The notes beneath the pieces were generated by a model. It was not told the origin of the DNA. It made no database searches and was given only the letters and a program-made list of their open reading frames with translations. From Spongilla lacustris (lineage: Eukaryota; Porifera; Demospongiae; Spongillida; Spongillidae), in NCBI GenBank assembly GCA_949361645.1, contig OX442415.1, positions 23,665,790 to 23,729,789 on the forward strand: a stretch of 64,000 bases of DNA, read 5' to 3'. Below are positions 1 to 10,662 of the stretch, one piece after another. The first letter of the stretch is position 1. Every line of letters starts with the position of its first letter. Position numbers and translations under genes: made by a program.

Positions 1-201
1 ATTGCAGCTGCATGGTTTATGCATTGTACTACATTGCCAGAGAGCAAGCCAAACAACATCCCAAGCGAGCGCCTTAAGCATTAATATAAAATTGTTAAAT
101 AATCATTGAATTAGTGTATACACATATGTACTTGTAAATTGTACGGAGACGCCGTTTATATATACATATACGCAGCACTGAATGTATAAATAAGGCCCTA
201 C

Positions 202-946
202 CTGATCCCGAGAATAATGATTGAGCTCTGTGACTGCTGAACTGCGAATTTGATTTCAAATCAGTATACTGAGCTGAAAGACTCCGGGCATTTAGATCCT
301 CGTCTGAAGATTCTAGGTCGCTGAATCTGACCTCCAACTCTAAACAAGTTAAAGGTTTATATTCATTGTGAAGCAAGAAACAAATTAGGGGGTTGTAATT
401 GGGGAAAGAGAAAAAAATAAAAACTATCCCTCCCACCTTCGCCACAAGCGTATAAGTATGCATGTATACATGATACGCACGCGGTGACACACACCAATAT
501 TTACCATTGCAACTATAATAAGAAACAATATTGCAGCTGCGTTGTTTATAAATGCGTTCTATTTTTCCTGGGGGTATATACTGCATCAAGTCCCCAAACC
601 AGCATTAAGGGCCGGGTTTTGTGTTGCGGAGTACATGCATGCATGTACCTTTACGGAGAGCAATGCATATACGCAGAAATGAACAAATAAGGTCCTACAT
701 ACCTGATTGTGAGAACAATGATTGATCACTCTGACTATTAAGCTGTGAACTTGATATCAAATCAGTGGTGTACTGAGCTGAAGGAGTCCGGGTATCAGAA
801 ATATCATCCACGTCTGAAGACTCTAGGTCAGTGAATCTGACCTCCAAATCTGAAGATTCTAGGTCGCTGAATCTGACATCTAAATCTGAAGTGTCAAGGT
901 CACTGAATCTAACGGACTCGCAATCTCCTTCGCACAAGTACGCCAT
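202..946 (-). CDS. Acidic Ser/Asp-rich protein, 5' part with two duplicated exons
   Basis: I do not recognise the family. Exon 1 runs from the ATG at 946 down to 703; exon 2 is 339-202; both end in a GT donor and the gene continues left of the window. Both exons are phase 1 at the donor and the exon 2 acceptor fits. Exon 1 carries internal repeats of the type RFSDLESSDLEV, then SAQYTTDL and QSLFSQSG; exon 2 repeats the same order (EVRFSDLESSDED, SAQYTDL, QSLFSGSG). This looks like a tandem duplication of one symmetric exon. The product is strongly acidic and probably disordered. It is transcribed away from the ParB-like gene, with about 90 bp between the two start codons. A transposon-protein N-terminus is an alternative. 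Confidence 0.5.
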
Positions 947-1036
947 TTCAAGACTAGTTCACGTGACCGGCAAAATGAATCTTCAGCTGCTTGTGTATGT
1001 AAACGCGCCAAAAGGTTTCATTCATTGCAGCTGTAT
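947..1036. promoter_or_regulatory. Putative bidirectional promoter with E-box
   Basis: Only about 90 bp separate the divergent start codons at 946 (minus) and 1037 (plus). The interval contains TCACGTGAC at 959-967, a canonical CACGTG E-box of the bHLH-ZIP (USF/MITF/Max) type. The same TCACGTGAC occurs at about 14907, upstream of another candidate gene. No TATA box is evident. The regulatory role is inference from position. Confidence 0.35.
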
Positions 1037-4000
1037 ATGGAAGCCAAAATGTGGTACTTGGAATATTGCAAAGAATCGAACGAGGTGACTTTGATGAATG
1101 ATGGACATAAGATGACGGCTAATGTTGACGGAAAGTTGCTCCCTGTTGGACCTGTAGTTGACGTAAAAGGTTATCAGAAGGACGGCAAAGACTACGTTGT
1201 GGTAAGGGTCTTTATAGAAGCTAGACTTCCTGCAGTGCGCCCTAGAAAGTTGCATTTAGATTCTGTTACAAAAGCCGCTCATAAAATAGGGTTTAAGACA
1301 ATCTCTAATCTCCAATAAATACAGCTGTGACCTGATAGCTAATGGCCATCGCTGGTCATGGTTCGTCCTCCAAAATATTGCATATATGTACAAAATTAAA
1401 ATGTTATTTATTTCTTACACGTACAGTTTCGCACCAAACCAGGAACAGTTCGCCCCAAATGCTTGTCTGTTATCAACTTCGAGACGACGGCAAATGATGT
1501 GTGCAGAAAGTTCAGCGCAGTGACATCTTCGAGTGAATTTTGTACTATCTGGGCAACAACAATTCCACTGTTGACGAAAACAAGTAAGTTAAAAATTACG
1601 ATCTAGACTACGTATGTCTTGCTAATTTATGTGTACGTACATATATGCGCCATGACGCCACCGTGGTTTGGGAGAGCAGTGTCTAGGTGGGACGGGTGAT
1701 GGCACATGGGGATGTAGGTGGAGCAGTGCACTTTGGTACCAGTGCATGAATAGGTGCGCATGTACCTACTGGGCGACTCAAGTAGCCTTCCGTGGTTAAT
1801 GATTTGATATGACGTCACGCCTAATACAACATCAAGTACTTCCCACCTACACGCATGTTGAAGGTCAATACAGATTTCTTTGTTAAGTGTATTGGAAAGT
1901 CACCATCTGTCTGCTTAACTGAAACAGGTGAGACCAGTAGCAAAGCCACAGACAGACCACCAATTAAAGTGCAATCCAAAGGGAAACAAAGAATTGCAGA
2001 TATGATAGGGAATCGATTAGCTGGTAAGAACAAATTATTAATGGTTATTTGTTTGATTAAATGCATGTATAGTTATTGGAATAATAATAATTGTATTTTT
2101 TATTGTACATAGACATGTATTTAACTAAACAATCATGCCACAAAAAAATATCCAAAACTCTATACTAGGCTAGTGAGGTTGCCTTCCATTTTTTGTAATT
2201 GTATGAAATAAATTATCTTGTATGCATATATTTGGTTAGAAAATACACAGCCTACTGGCAACACTAGCAACATCAGAAAACGACCAGCAGTAAAAGAATC
2301 ATCCGAAGAGAAAGAAGTGATTGATGATGACATTAGAAAATCATTTGTTGGTAAGTATATGTACAACATAGTTTGTACAATGTATGCTTTAATAGCTAGA
2401 TACTTGTGCCTTGATAAACACCACCCATAATAAAGCATTCCCAAAAAATTCAATTTAGGAATCTTCCGCATTCCTGTACTCAACCTTATACCACCTGAAT
2501 TGGATAGGCTAATCCGTACACCTGATGACAGTTTTGTTGCAAGTCTGAAGTGTGAAATGCTGAGTAACCGAACAATTGAAGTAGCTCCAATTATTGGACT
2601 ACTAAGACTAACATCTGATGAAAAGTTTCTTGCAGCTGATGTAGAAAAATACACGTATGAATGTATTGGTGGAAATCATACACGGATAGCACTGCAACAA
2701 CTTTTGGGTGAGAATGAAGACGTTTCTAGAGACCCTATGTTTACGCACAGAAATGTAAGTGTGTATGTAAACCTTACTGATGAGCAGTCACAGCACCTTG
2801 CTCATCGCCATAATCGAGCGACTGAATTTGTAAATAAAATGACAACACAGGACAAGGTATGTTGCCAAACAATTCTTGTTCTTAAATATGCCATACCTGT
2901 GAATGTACAGGTTCACCTATGTAGAATGCGTCTCTACACACTTGCTGGAAAAACTTGCCTTAGTGAAGACACCCCTTTAAAAACACAGGAGTGGAGAATC
3001 TCTTGTGCAGCAACTCTGATGATGTCTGTAAGTGTGTTGTTTAACTTTCATAGATGAATAGTCATTTTCTTTCTGACTTATTTAGAACAAAAAACTAGAT
3101 GAAGATATGGTATATTTTTTAGCTGCAATGCCTTCATCTGCATATGAAATATATTGCAGCATTGTTCACATGATTGAAAAGGATCCCAAAAAATTGTCTA
3201 CTTCATCAAACATCAAATCAGACTGCAAGGGATTTCACTTTAAAGGTTTGAGAGGCTTAGATCCTGACTGTGTGTTGAAGGTTTTGCAGAAGGTAAAGGA
3301 TGGCAGTCTGAAATTTAATCAGCTCAATAACTACTGCAAAAAAATAAAGGCATTGGATAAAGTAAAGCTTAGTTTTATAAAGCAGGTTGGAGCAGAAAAC
3401 TGGGAAAGTGCCATGCTCAAATACCCAGCATTTGCATCAGAACAAAAGTTACTTGATCTGTTTGTTCCTAACTTCAATCCAGAATCAATGTCTTTTATGG
3501 ATTACTGTAGAAGAGCTGTGATGTAAGAACAGCATTGATTTTATGTTTTTATTTTTGTAATGCTTTTTAAAAATATCTAGGCATCCAGGTCTACCAGTTG
3601 CAGCACAGTCATCAGCTGTGATTGATTCGGAAATAACATTTACATGGACACCTGACAGATCCAATCTTGCTGGCTTCTTACGATCAGATTTTGGAGCTTT
3701 AATAAGTGAAGATGATGTATTAAGGATGGTCCCTAAATTTAATGGTTTTAGGTTGTCATTTCTCACATTGAAAGATCAATCTCCTATGGTTAGCACAAGA
3801 TCTTCACCAATAATAATACTTATTCACCTTTTTTTACTTATAGGTTATCAATACTGGCAGAGTGATTCAAACAATAAATACAGCATGCAATTGTTGCGCA
3901 TTTGCCATAGTGTGCTTTGCTCCAATTGAGAAACTTGCTGGAGTTTGTTTGGAATTAGAAGAACTACAACTATTGGTCCAGGTTTCTTACTATAAAAAAT

Positions 4001-5594
4001 GCATCTCTTCAGAAGGTAAATGTGTGGTGAAATATTTTTTTAAATGAGTTTTTAGTTGGTGACAATTCCCCACAGGTCCAATCCTTAGGTCAGCACTTGA
4101 ACCATTCATTATTGCAGTGGCTGGAGATAAATCTTTTAGGGCACAATTAGTGTCATTTCCAGAAAATGCTTGCAACTTGTTCAGTGGAACACTTTCAGAG
4201 CTGTACAGCAACTTAGTAGCACACCTAAGCTTAGAAAATGACTTCATTCTGAGCACACAGGACACAGTTGGTATGTTGAGCATGTGGGTAATTAAAAGGA
4301 TGGCTGTAGGTTGTCCTTTGTCGCATGGAAAGATTCTCTCAAAATGAATGGATAGTCATTAATCAAATTTCAAAGCACCCAATTGAAATAATATTTGAGA
4401 TGCTGCTTTAAAATTTCTAAATGGGTCTTTGAAATTTCAAGACGGCTGCTTGCAATCTGAACATTATGTGAAATGAATGTTTTGAAATTTCAAGATTACT
4501 TGTATTTCAAATATTTGTAAATGGTATTTTGAACGTTTGCTTTGAAATTTCAAATGAAATTGTTTGCACGATCATAAATCTGAGCACAGCAATTAATACA
4601 AATAGTAATGAATGTTGCTGACCTGCTTTGAAATTTCAAATGTTTAATTTATGTACCATGTGCTGGAAACTTTTTATGCACCTGCTTACCAGCTTTGAAA
4701 TTTCAAATGAAATTGTTTGCATGATCGTAAATCTGAGCACAGCAATTAATACAAATAGTAATGAATGTTGCTGACCTGCTTTGAAATTTCATATGTTTTA
4801 TTTATGTACCATGTGCTGGTAACTTTTTATGCACCTGCTTCCCTGCTTTGAAATTTCAAATGAAATTGTTTGCACGATCATAAATCTGAGCACAGCAATT
4901 AATGCAAATAGTAATGAATGTTGCTGACCTGCTTTGAAATTTCAAATGTTTTATTTATGTACCATGTGCTGGAAACGTTTTATGCACCCTTACCTGCTTT
5001 GAAATTTCAAATGAAATTGTTTGCACGATCATAAATCTGAGCACAGCAATTAATACAATTAGTAATGAATGGTGCTGACCTGCTTTGAAATTTCAAATGT
5101 TTTATTTATGTACCATGTGCTGGAAACGTTTTATGCACCCTTACCTGCTTTGAAATTTCAAATGAAATTGTTTGCACTATCATAAATCTGAGCACAGCAA
5201 TTAATACAAATAGTAATGAATGGTGCTGACCTGCTTTGAAATTTCAAATGTTTTATTTATGTACCATGTGCTGGAAACTTTTTATGCACCTGCTTACCTG
5301 CTTTGAAATTTCAAAAACATTGTATGCACACTACTTCATGAACTTAAATTAAACTTTCAAACTTCAGATTCACCATTACAGGCTCTGATAATGAAAAGAA
5401 ATACCATCATTATTACAAATAGTGCAGCAAGCATTCAACAATTTTTGGAAGAGGCATTGAGTGAAGATCCTGCAATAAATGAAAATGGAGAGAAAGAGGA
5501 AGAAATGAGTGAAGAGTGGGAAGATGACAAAGAAGCAAATCAAGAGCATGTGCAAAATAAGGACTGTAGTTTTGAATATGGGCTTCAAAATTAA
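1037..5594 (+). CDS. ParB-like domain protein with degenerate methyltransferase-like C-terminus
   Basis: Eleven exons can be joined with consistent phases: 1037-1201, 1427-1583, 1874-2023, 2240-2350, 2459-2856, 2911-3027, 3086-3522, 3581-3788, 3844-4015, 4076-4270, 5368-5594 (778 aa). Every junction is GT-AG. Exon 5 holds a ParB-like core: RIPVLNLIPPELDRL, then YECIGGNHTRIALQQLL (compare the GxHR box of ParB) and VYVNLTDEQSQHLAHRHNR (compare LSDEEA..LALxEN). Exon 7 is helical. Exons 10-11 follow the order of an N4/N6 methyltransferase C-terminus (ALEPFIIAVAG; a segment ending TQDTV; LQALIMKRNTIIITNSAAS), but the DxFxGxG SAM-binding motif is absent and no DPPY/NPPY is visible, so it would be inactive. 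The protein ends in an acidic tail. The ParB resemblance is fairly clear; the methyltransferase relation is inference. Exon 1 could be joined to a further upstream exon. Confidence 0.7.
4541..5320. repeat. ~152-bp intronic satellite, about 5 copies
   Basis: Unit starts at 4541, 4694, 4847, 4998, 5149 and a partial unit at 5302 (spacing 151-153). Each unit carries the palindrome TTTGAAATTTCAAA twice plus ATCTGAGCACAGCAATTAAT. The array fills the last intron (4271-5367) of the ParB-like gene. Confidence 0.92.
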
Positions 5595-5696
5595 ACTACA
5601 CCCATTAGATTTGTAATGTGCCATGCAATGTTGTACAACATGTATAGAATGGTAAATGGGAAATTCTATGATTGAATGGGAAAGGTATATGTTTTG

Positions 5697-5702
5697 AATA
5701 AA
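5697..5702 (+). terminator. Polyadenylation signal AATAAA
   Basis: AATAAA lies 103 bp after the TAA of the ParB-like gene, a suitable position for its 3' end formation. Confidence 0.5.
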
Positions 5703-5783
5703 ATACGTTTGATTGTAGATTTTGTCCAAAAAAAAATGTAATGGGAAATTCTACATTGAAATGGGAAGTTGTTCAAGGTAATA

Positions 5784-5817
5784 GTACAGTCAGAGATAAT
5801 ATTATCTCTGGTACAGT
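5784..5817. mobile_element. 20-bp perfect palindrome with 7-bp target duplication
   Basis: CAGAGATAATATTATCTCTG (5791-5810) is a perfect palindrome flanked on both sides by GTACAGT (5784-5790 and 5811-5817). The layout matches two longer palindromes at 43942-43983 and 44492-44532, which also begin CAKAGATA and have 7-bp duplications. See the findings. Confidence 0.6.
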
Positions 5818-6108
5818 ACACCGCTTAATAGTCCGCCTCTGCCGTTTCGACTTAGCTACATCGTTCGCAGCATGCAGAACAGTGACAGAAGAAGAGTGTG
5901 AGAAACAGGTGAGCGGACCGGTCCCTAGCTGATTGCCCGCGCGCTTAACGTAGGTTTTAGCCAGAGCCACAGTACCAGTTTGGCGGCCGCGGGAGGATGG
6001 AGGGAAAGTGCCGCTGGCGGTTAAGTGGTAGAAGCCAGCGTGGGTTTTAAACCAGCGTATGGAAGTGGTTGGCCGTTGGGGCCGATAACCGCGGGTCGGA
6101 AATGAGCC

Positions 6109-7611
6109 TACAGTGGAAACCATCACACTTGCTCCTATAATTTTTTTGTACTGTTATTTTGTTCACTTGAATATATTTCAATAACAATGAGATCAAATGA
6201 AAATCTGACAAGGCACGTATAGTGTACAACTATTTTTCAATATATACTGAAAGTTAAAAAGCATCACGTGACTATTTACTTTTGTTATTAACACTTGTTG
6301 TGACCCCAGTACAAAAAAAATTGTGAGCATAATTCCTTCTCCTGTAGGCAATAGATCTTGACCATATTCGCAATATATCTAAAGAACAAGCATTAGCAAC
6401 CTTTGGCCGAGTCGGTTTTTAAGTCCGGTAAATAGTTACGGTATTATCGAGCTAGATATGCGTTTTTAGCTCGTAAAAGCTTAGCGATGCTATTTCGTAG
6501 TACGCTCTCACTGGACTGCTATATTTCGCTTCCGAGTCGTCACATGTTAGATCTATCGCGAAATCGTACTTGGGAGGCAATAGACCCTTCTTTGCCGTTA
6601 AAAAAGTGCCATCAGAGCTGAGTACCTGAAAACCTCCGCCATATCGCGATGAATTACATTTGAAACGTCATCATTGCATCATTTTGTATCGTGAATATAT
6701 TTATAATGTGACGTATCGGCAGAGATAATATAGCATCAAATTGGGCAGGTTACAAGAAACGTCAAAAAGCAAGAGGCAACTCTAAAGCTGGAAGGGAAGC
6801 GTACCCAATTAGCTATTTGGAAGCTGCCATCTAGGATTCGAAGCTTTGGGTGATAGAACGCTAGCCTTGGCGAATGTCTTGATGGTCCATAAAGCTTCCC
6901 AATTTGATGCTACTGATTTACTAAACGTTCGCCGTGAGTGGCTGCAAGATGCAGCATCGCTAGGTTAAGAACCATTTTCACAATCCCTTGCATCCATTCG
7001 TATTATCGTCACATTATAAATATATTCACGATACAAAATGACGAAATGATGACGTTTCAAATGTAATTCATCGCGATATGGCGGAGGTTTTCAGGTACTC
7101 AGCTCTGATGGCACTTTTTTAACGGCAAAGAAGGGTCTATTGCCTCCCAAGTACGATTTCGCGATAGATCTAACATGTGACGACTCGGAAGCGAAATATA
7201 GCAGTCCAGTGAGAGCGTACTACGAAATAGCATCGCTAAGCTTTTACGAGCTAAAAACGCATACCTAGCTCGATAATACCGTAACTATTTACCGGACTTA
7301 AAAACCGACTCGGCCAAAGGTTGCTAATGCTTGTTCTTTAGATGCATTGCGAATATGGTCAAGATCTATTGCCTACAGGAGGAGGAATTATGTTCACAAT
7401 TTTTTTTGTACTGGGGTCACAACAAGTGTTAATAACAAAAGTAAATAGTCACGTGATGCTTTTTAACTTTCAGTATATATTGAAAAATAGTTGTACACTA
7501 TACCTGCGTTGTCAGATTTCCATTTGATCTCATTGTTATTGAAATATATTCAAGTGAACAAAATAACAGTACAAAAAAATTATAGGAGCAAGTGTGATGG
7601 TTTCCACTGTA
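6109..7611. mobile_element. 1.5-kb foldback DNA element, TA-CAGTGGAAACC termini
   Basis: The left end TACAGTGGAAACCATCAC at 6109 is repeated as its reverse complement ending at 7611. The two arms match for about 600 bp each (left to about 6712, right from about 7009) with few changes. Inside them a second inverted pair exists: GCATCAAATTGGG near 6733 and its complement near 6898. The ends are TA followed by CAGT, which suits TA target duplication as in Tc1/mariner/pogo relatives, but I see no transposase. It is probably a non-autonomous foldback element or a head-to-head insertion of two copies. The superfamily is uncertain. Confidence 0.75.
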
Positions 7612-8462
7612 GACCGCGTACGCGGCCGAGTTGGTAGACGCGGGCCTGGCGACAAACAGGTGCACGTGGAAGCCGTAGTGGAGTGGATAGCATGCGGCAC
7701 TGCATGGGAGAAATCGTACTGTGAGGTAGAGATTGAATGGCTCGTAAGTTGTTTGACGGGTGTCGATCTGTATGGCCGGGTAACGGGGTTAGGCAGGCTG
7801 TTGTGAGTGTTAGAGCGTACAGCCGTATGTGAAAAACCCCAGGGACGGAATTGGAATGGAATCGTATCATAATGATATTCATGTTATGACAGGAAGCGTA
7901 GATTTTGATGTAGAACCGCGTAGAGATGAATAACATTAGGGGTACTAAACTACACCGTTGCCTATAAAACATAGCATTACGGAGGACTGCGTTAGTTGCC
8001 CTTATCAGTTACAGTGCACGTAGTTAAAATAGGCGGGGAGAGGCGCGGGTGAGGCGGCGGTATCGTAGGTGGGGTGGTGAGGTTGAGGTGAGGCAAGAAG
8101 CTTTACCCTATGTTCGCGATGAATTTAACCGCTCAAACCCCTTGTCCTGTGCATGCGTGTTTTTTTTGACCTCTTGAATTCTATTCATCGAAGTGTCTAA
8201 TTACTTCATGACGTCACAGGGCGATCGAAAACCTCGAATCCGTAGTAGTAGCAATGAATACTAATGACAGAACCCCAACTAGGAAAATGCCAAATGGGTA
8301 CTTGCCAAGTACAATAACTTAAACTTCACACTACATCAGTAAACACTGCTAACCTTTCACAAGTTAGGCGCCATGATCCAGTTCAACCCGCTCGCTCAGT
8401 GTTACATCAATGTTGCAAAGGTGATCCAACAGCATGAAGGCATAGAACAAAACTCTCGTAAT
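7612..8462. other. No gene recognised
   Basis: GC-rich start, then mixed sequence. No splice-consistent coding segment or known repeat was recognised. Confidence 0.4.
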
Positions 8463-8546
8463 AGCTCGATTCCTATGTACACGCGTAACTAGCTCGATTC
8501 CTATGTACACGCGTAACTAGCTCGATTCCTATGTACACGCGTAACT
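8463..8546. repeat. 28-bp tandem repeat, 3 copies
   Basis: AGCTCGATTCCTATGTACAC plus GCGTAACT, repeated exactly at 8463, 8491 and 8519. Confidence 0.95.
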
Positions 8547-8580
8547 TCACTAGGCCTACAACTATATACCGTAATTCCAA

Positions 8581-8604
8581 AGTGACGTATCATTGTACGT
8601 CACG
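8581..8604. promoter_or_regulatory. Inverted pair of CRE/ATF-like sites
   Basis: GTGACGTATC and GTACGTCAC face each other within 24 bp, about 130 bp upstream of a candidate exon. TGACGTA/TACGTCA resemble CREB/ATF sites. The function is inferred. Confidence 0.3.
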
Positions 8605-8712
8605 TTACGCGCGCGCCGCGTTAGGAAACCTGCAATTTTAGACCCTGTCCTTAACTCCGCTGAGTAGCGGCAAATTAAAGACTTTTAATATTGTGATCAC
8701 TGTGTAGAGTTT

Positions 8713-9003
8713 GTGTGCAAATATACCTACTTCGAGCACCAGCTTGCTAACCATGGCTGTGCGTTCACTAGTCGTGAAGTTGAAGGAGTTGATATTGCCA
8801 ACAATGGTATGGCCTCGTATATGTACATATATCGTACTCAATCACTTCTGTTACTTTTAAAATTACCGGTCTTTGTACAGCGGACCTCAACCAAACGTAC
8901 AGTTCAGATCCAGAGTCAGATGTAGAGCTAGCGGGGAACGAATTGTCGAGCCAGTGTTCTTCAAGCAAATGTAGCACAAGTGATACTGAAAACATGCAGC
9001 GAG
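8713..9003 (+). CDS. Candidate two-exon acidic/Cys-Ser-rich fragment
   Basis: A phase-consistent pair: exon ending at 8806 (reading CKYTYFEHQLANHGC ... GVDIANN) and exon from 8881 (DLNQTYSSDPESDVELAG ... SSKCSTSDTENMQ). The second exon is acidic and serine-rich, like the exons at 202-946 and 63490-63620. No ATG exists in this frame, so an upstream exon or a different start is needed; an alternative ATG at 8754 gives another frame that soon stops. The family is not recognised. Confidence 0.3.
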
Positions 9004-9239
9004 GTGCATTGTCGATGCACTCACACATGCATTGTATAGCAGCCGCGAATATACATTTACTAGTATGTACACGTACACATGCATTGAGTCCTTTAAGTGG
9101 CCGTAACACAAATCATTCAGTAGCGTTATACCCATTTTGAAGGTCTCCAATACTGACCTTCGTGGGTGTGGCTTCGCGTGTATATGGACATGTGTATCCT
9201 ATAGAACACCTCTGCTGTTATACGCCCTGAGAGCTTCAA

Positions 9240-10150
9240 AATCAGAACCTTTAACCCATTTGAAGGTCTCCAGGGGTATGTTGTACCTTCATGGGTGTGA
9301 GTGTCTGCGTGTAGGATTTGAAACAGAAAACATGATTGAAGGCAAGGTAATGGATGGCTGATGTGTGCTTGGGGTACAAACATCCAAACTTCTCTCTACG
9401 CAGTGTTCTCCAATAAGTGCTCACCATCCATCCACGTAGCCCTGCCTGTGAGAGGTGCCATCTCTTCCTTCCCTGGAAGGACTGCAAATGATTATAACAA
9501 GGTACGTACTGAGACATTTTTATGCACTCTCCTTACACTCTGTTTCTTATCCTCATGAGAAAGCATTGAAGTCAAGGTAATGCCGCGCGATGACTGATAT
9601 GTGCTTGGAGTACACACATCCAAACATCTCTCTACGCAGTGTTCTCCAATAAGTGCTCTTCCGTACTGTGTGTGAGAGGTGCCATCTCTTCCTTCCCTGG
9701 AAGGACTCTAATTTGATCAAGCGAATGATAAAGCGACAAGGTACGTACTGAGACATTCTTACACACTCTCCTTACACGCTGTTTATCATCCTCATGAGAA
9801 AGCATTGTCTTGTATTGAAGGCAAGGTAATGGATGACTAATGTGTGCTTGGAGTACACACATCCAAACATCTCTCTACGCAGTGTTCTCCAATTAGTGCT
9901 CCCCATCCATCCACGTAGCAGAGATCTGCCCTGCTTGTGAGAGGTGCCATCTCTTCCTTCCCTGGAAGGACTGCAAATGATTGTAACAAGGTACGTACTG
10001 TGACATTTTTACACACTCTTCTTACACTCTGTTTCTCTTCCTCATGAGAAAGCTTTGAAGGCAAGGTAATGGATGACTGATATGTGCTTGGAGTACACAC
10101 ATCCAAACATCTCTCTACGCAGTGTTCTTCAATAAGTGCTCCCCCATACA
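9240..10150. repeat. ~240-bp tandem repeat, 4 copies
   Basis: The landmark CATCCAAAC occurs at 9381, 9618, 9860 and 10100. Each unit also has GGTGCCATCTCTTCCTTCCC, a TGGAAGGACT block, CCTCATGAGAAAGC and GGTACGTACTG. Related copies lie at 16190-16450. Frame-open peptides here are repeat artefacts, not genes. Confidence 0.9.
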
Positions 10151-10662
10151 CAGCAATTCAGGCGTCCGCTCGCGGGTCATTGCAAATATCGGATTCAGTC
10201 ACGCATCCGTGTAGATAACGATCCGTGCATACACGATCACCGGAAGGATGAATTTTTTGAAACAGCACCGTACGAGAATTTCATTAACCAATACCGATTA
10301 CCCGGGCTAATCTAAATATTCGTGCCAGGCCGTAGAATATTTTCGTAAGAGATACGAACTTGAGATGTTAACAAAAGCAGAAGCAAAATTTGTAGTGGCA
10401 AGTTTCTTTCTACCATTAGTACAGTATCTTCTACGTATTATAAGACCTGTGCTTTGTTGCAATCCCTACTTTGTATACAAATTCATCGGCTCCGATGCAA
10501 AGACAGGACTTTCGTATTTTCAGTCCTAATTCAAATATATATTATCTCTGTTCAAAGTAAGAGTTCTTTTCTTATGTATCTTTTAAAAAATGTCCTTGTG
10601 TTACGCTAGAGCTAGAAATATGATAAACAGCAGCTGACCAAGGCAAAGTTTGGAGTGAGTTC
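10151..10662. other. No gene recognised
   Basis: AT-rich unique sequence. No coding signal was recognised. Confidence 0.4.

Noticed and set aside
9240..10150. CRISPR-like array
   Set aside because: Unit length (~240 bp), no short spacers and an animal-type genome exclude it; the 20-28 bp arrays lack unique spacers.
9126..10151. Several 65-104 codon open frames on both strands
   Set aside because: They repeat with the 240-bp array and share no domain or splice logic.
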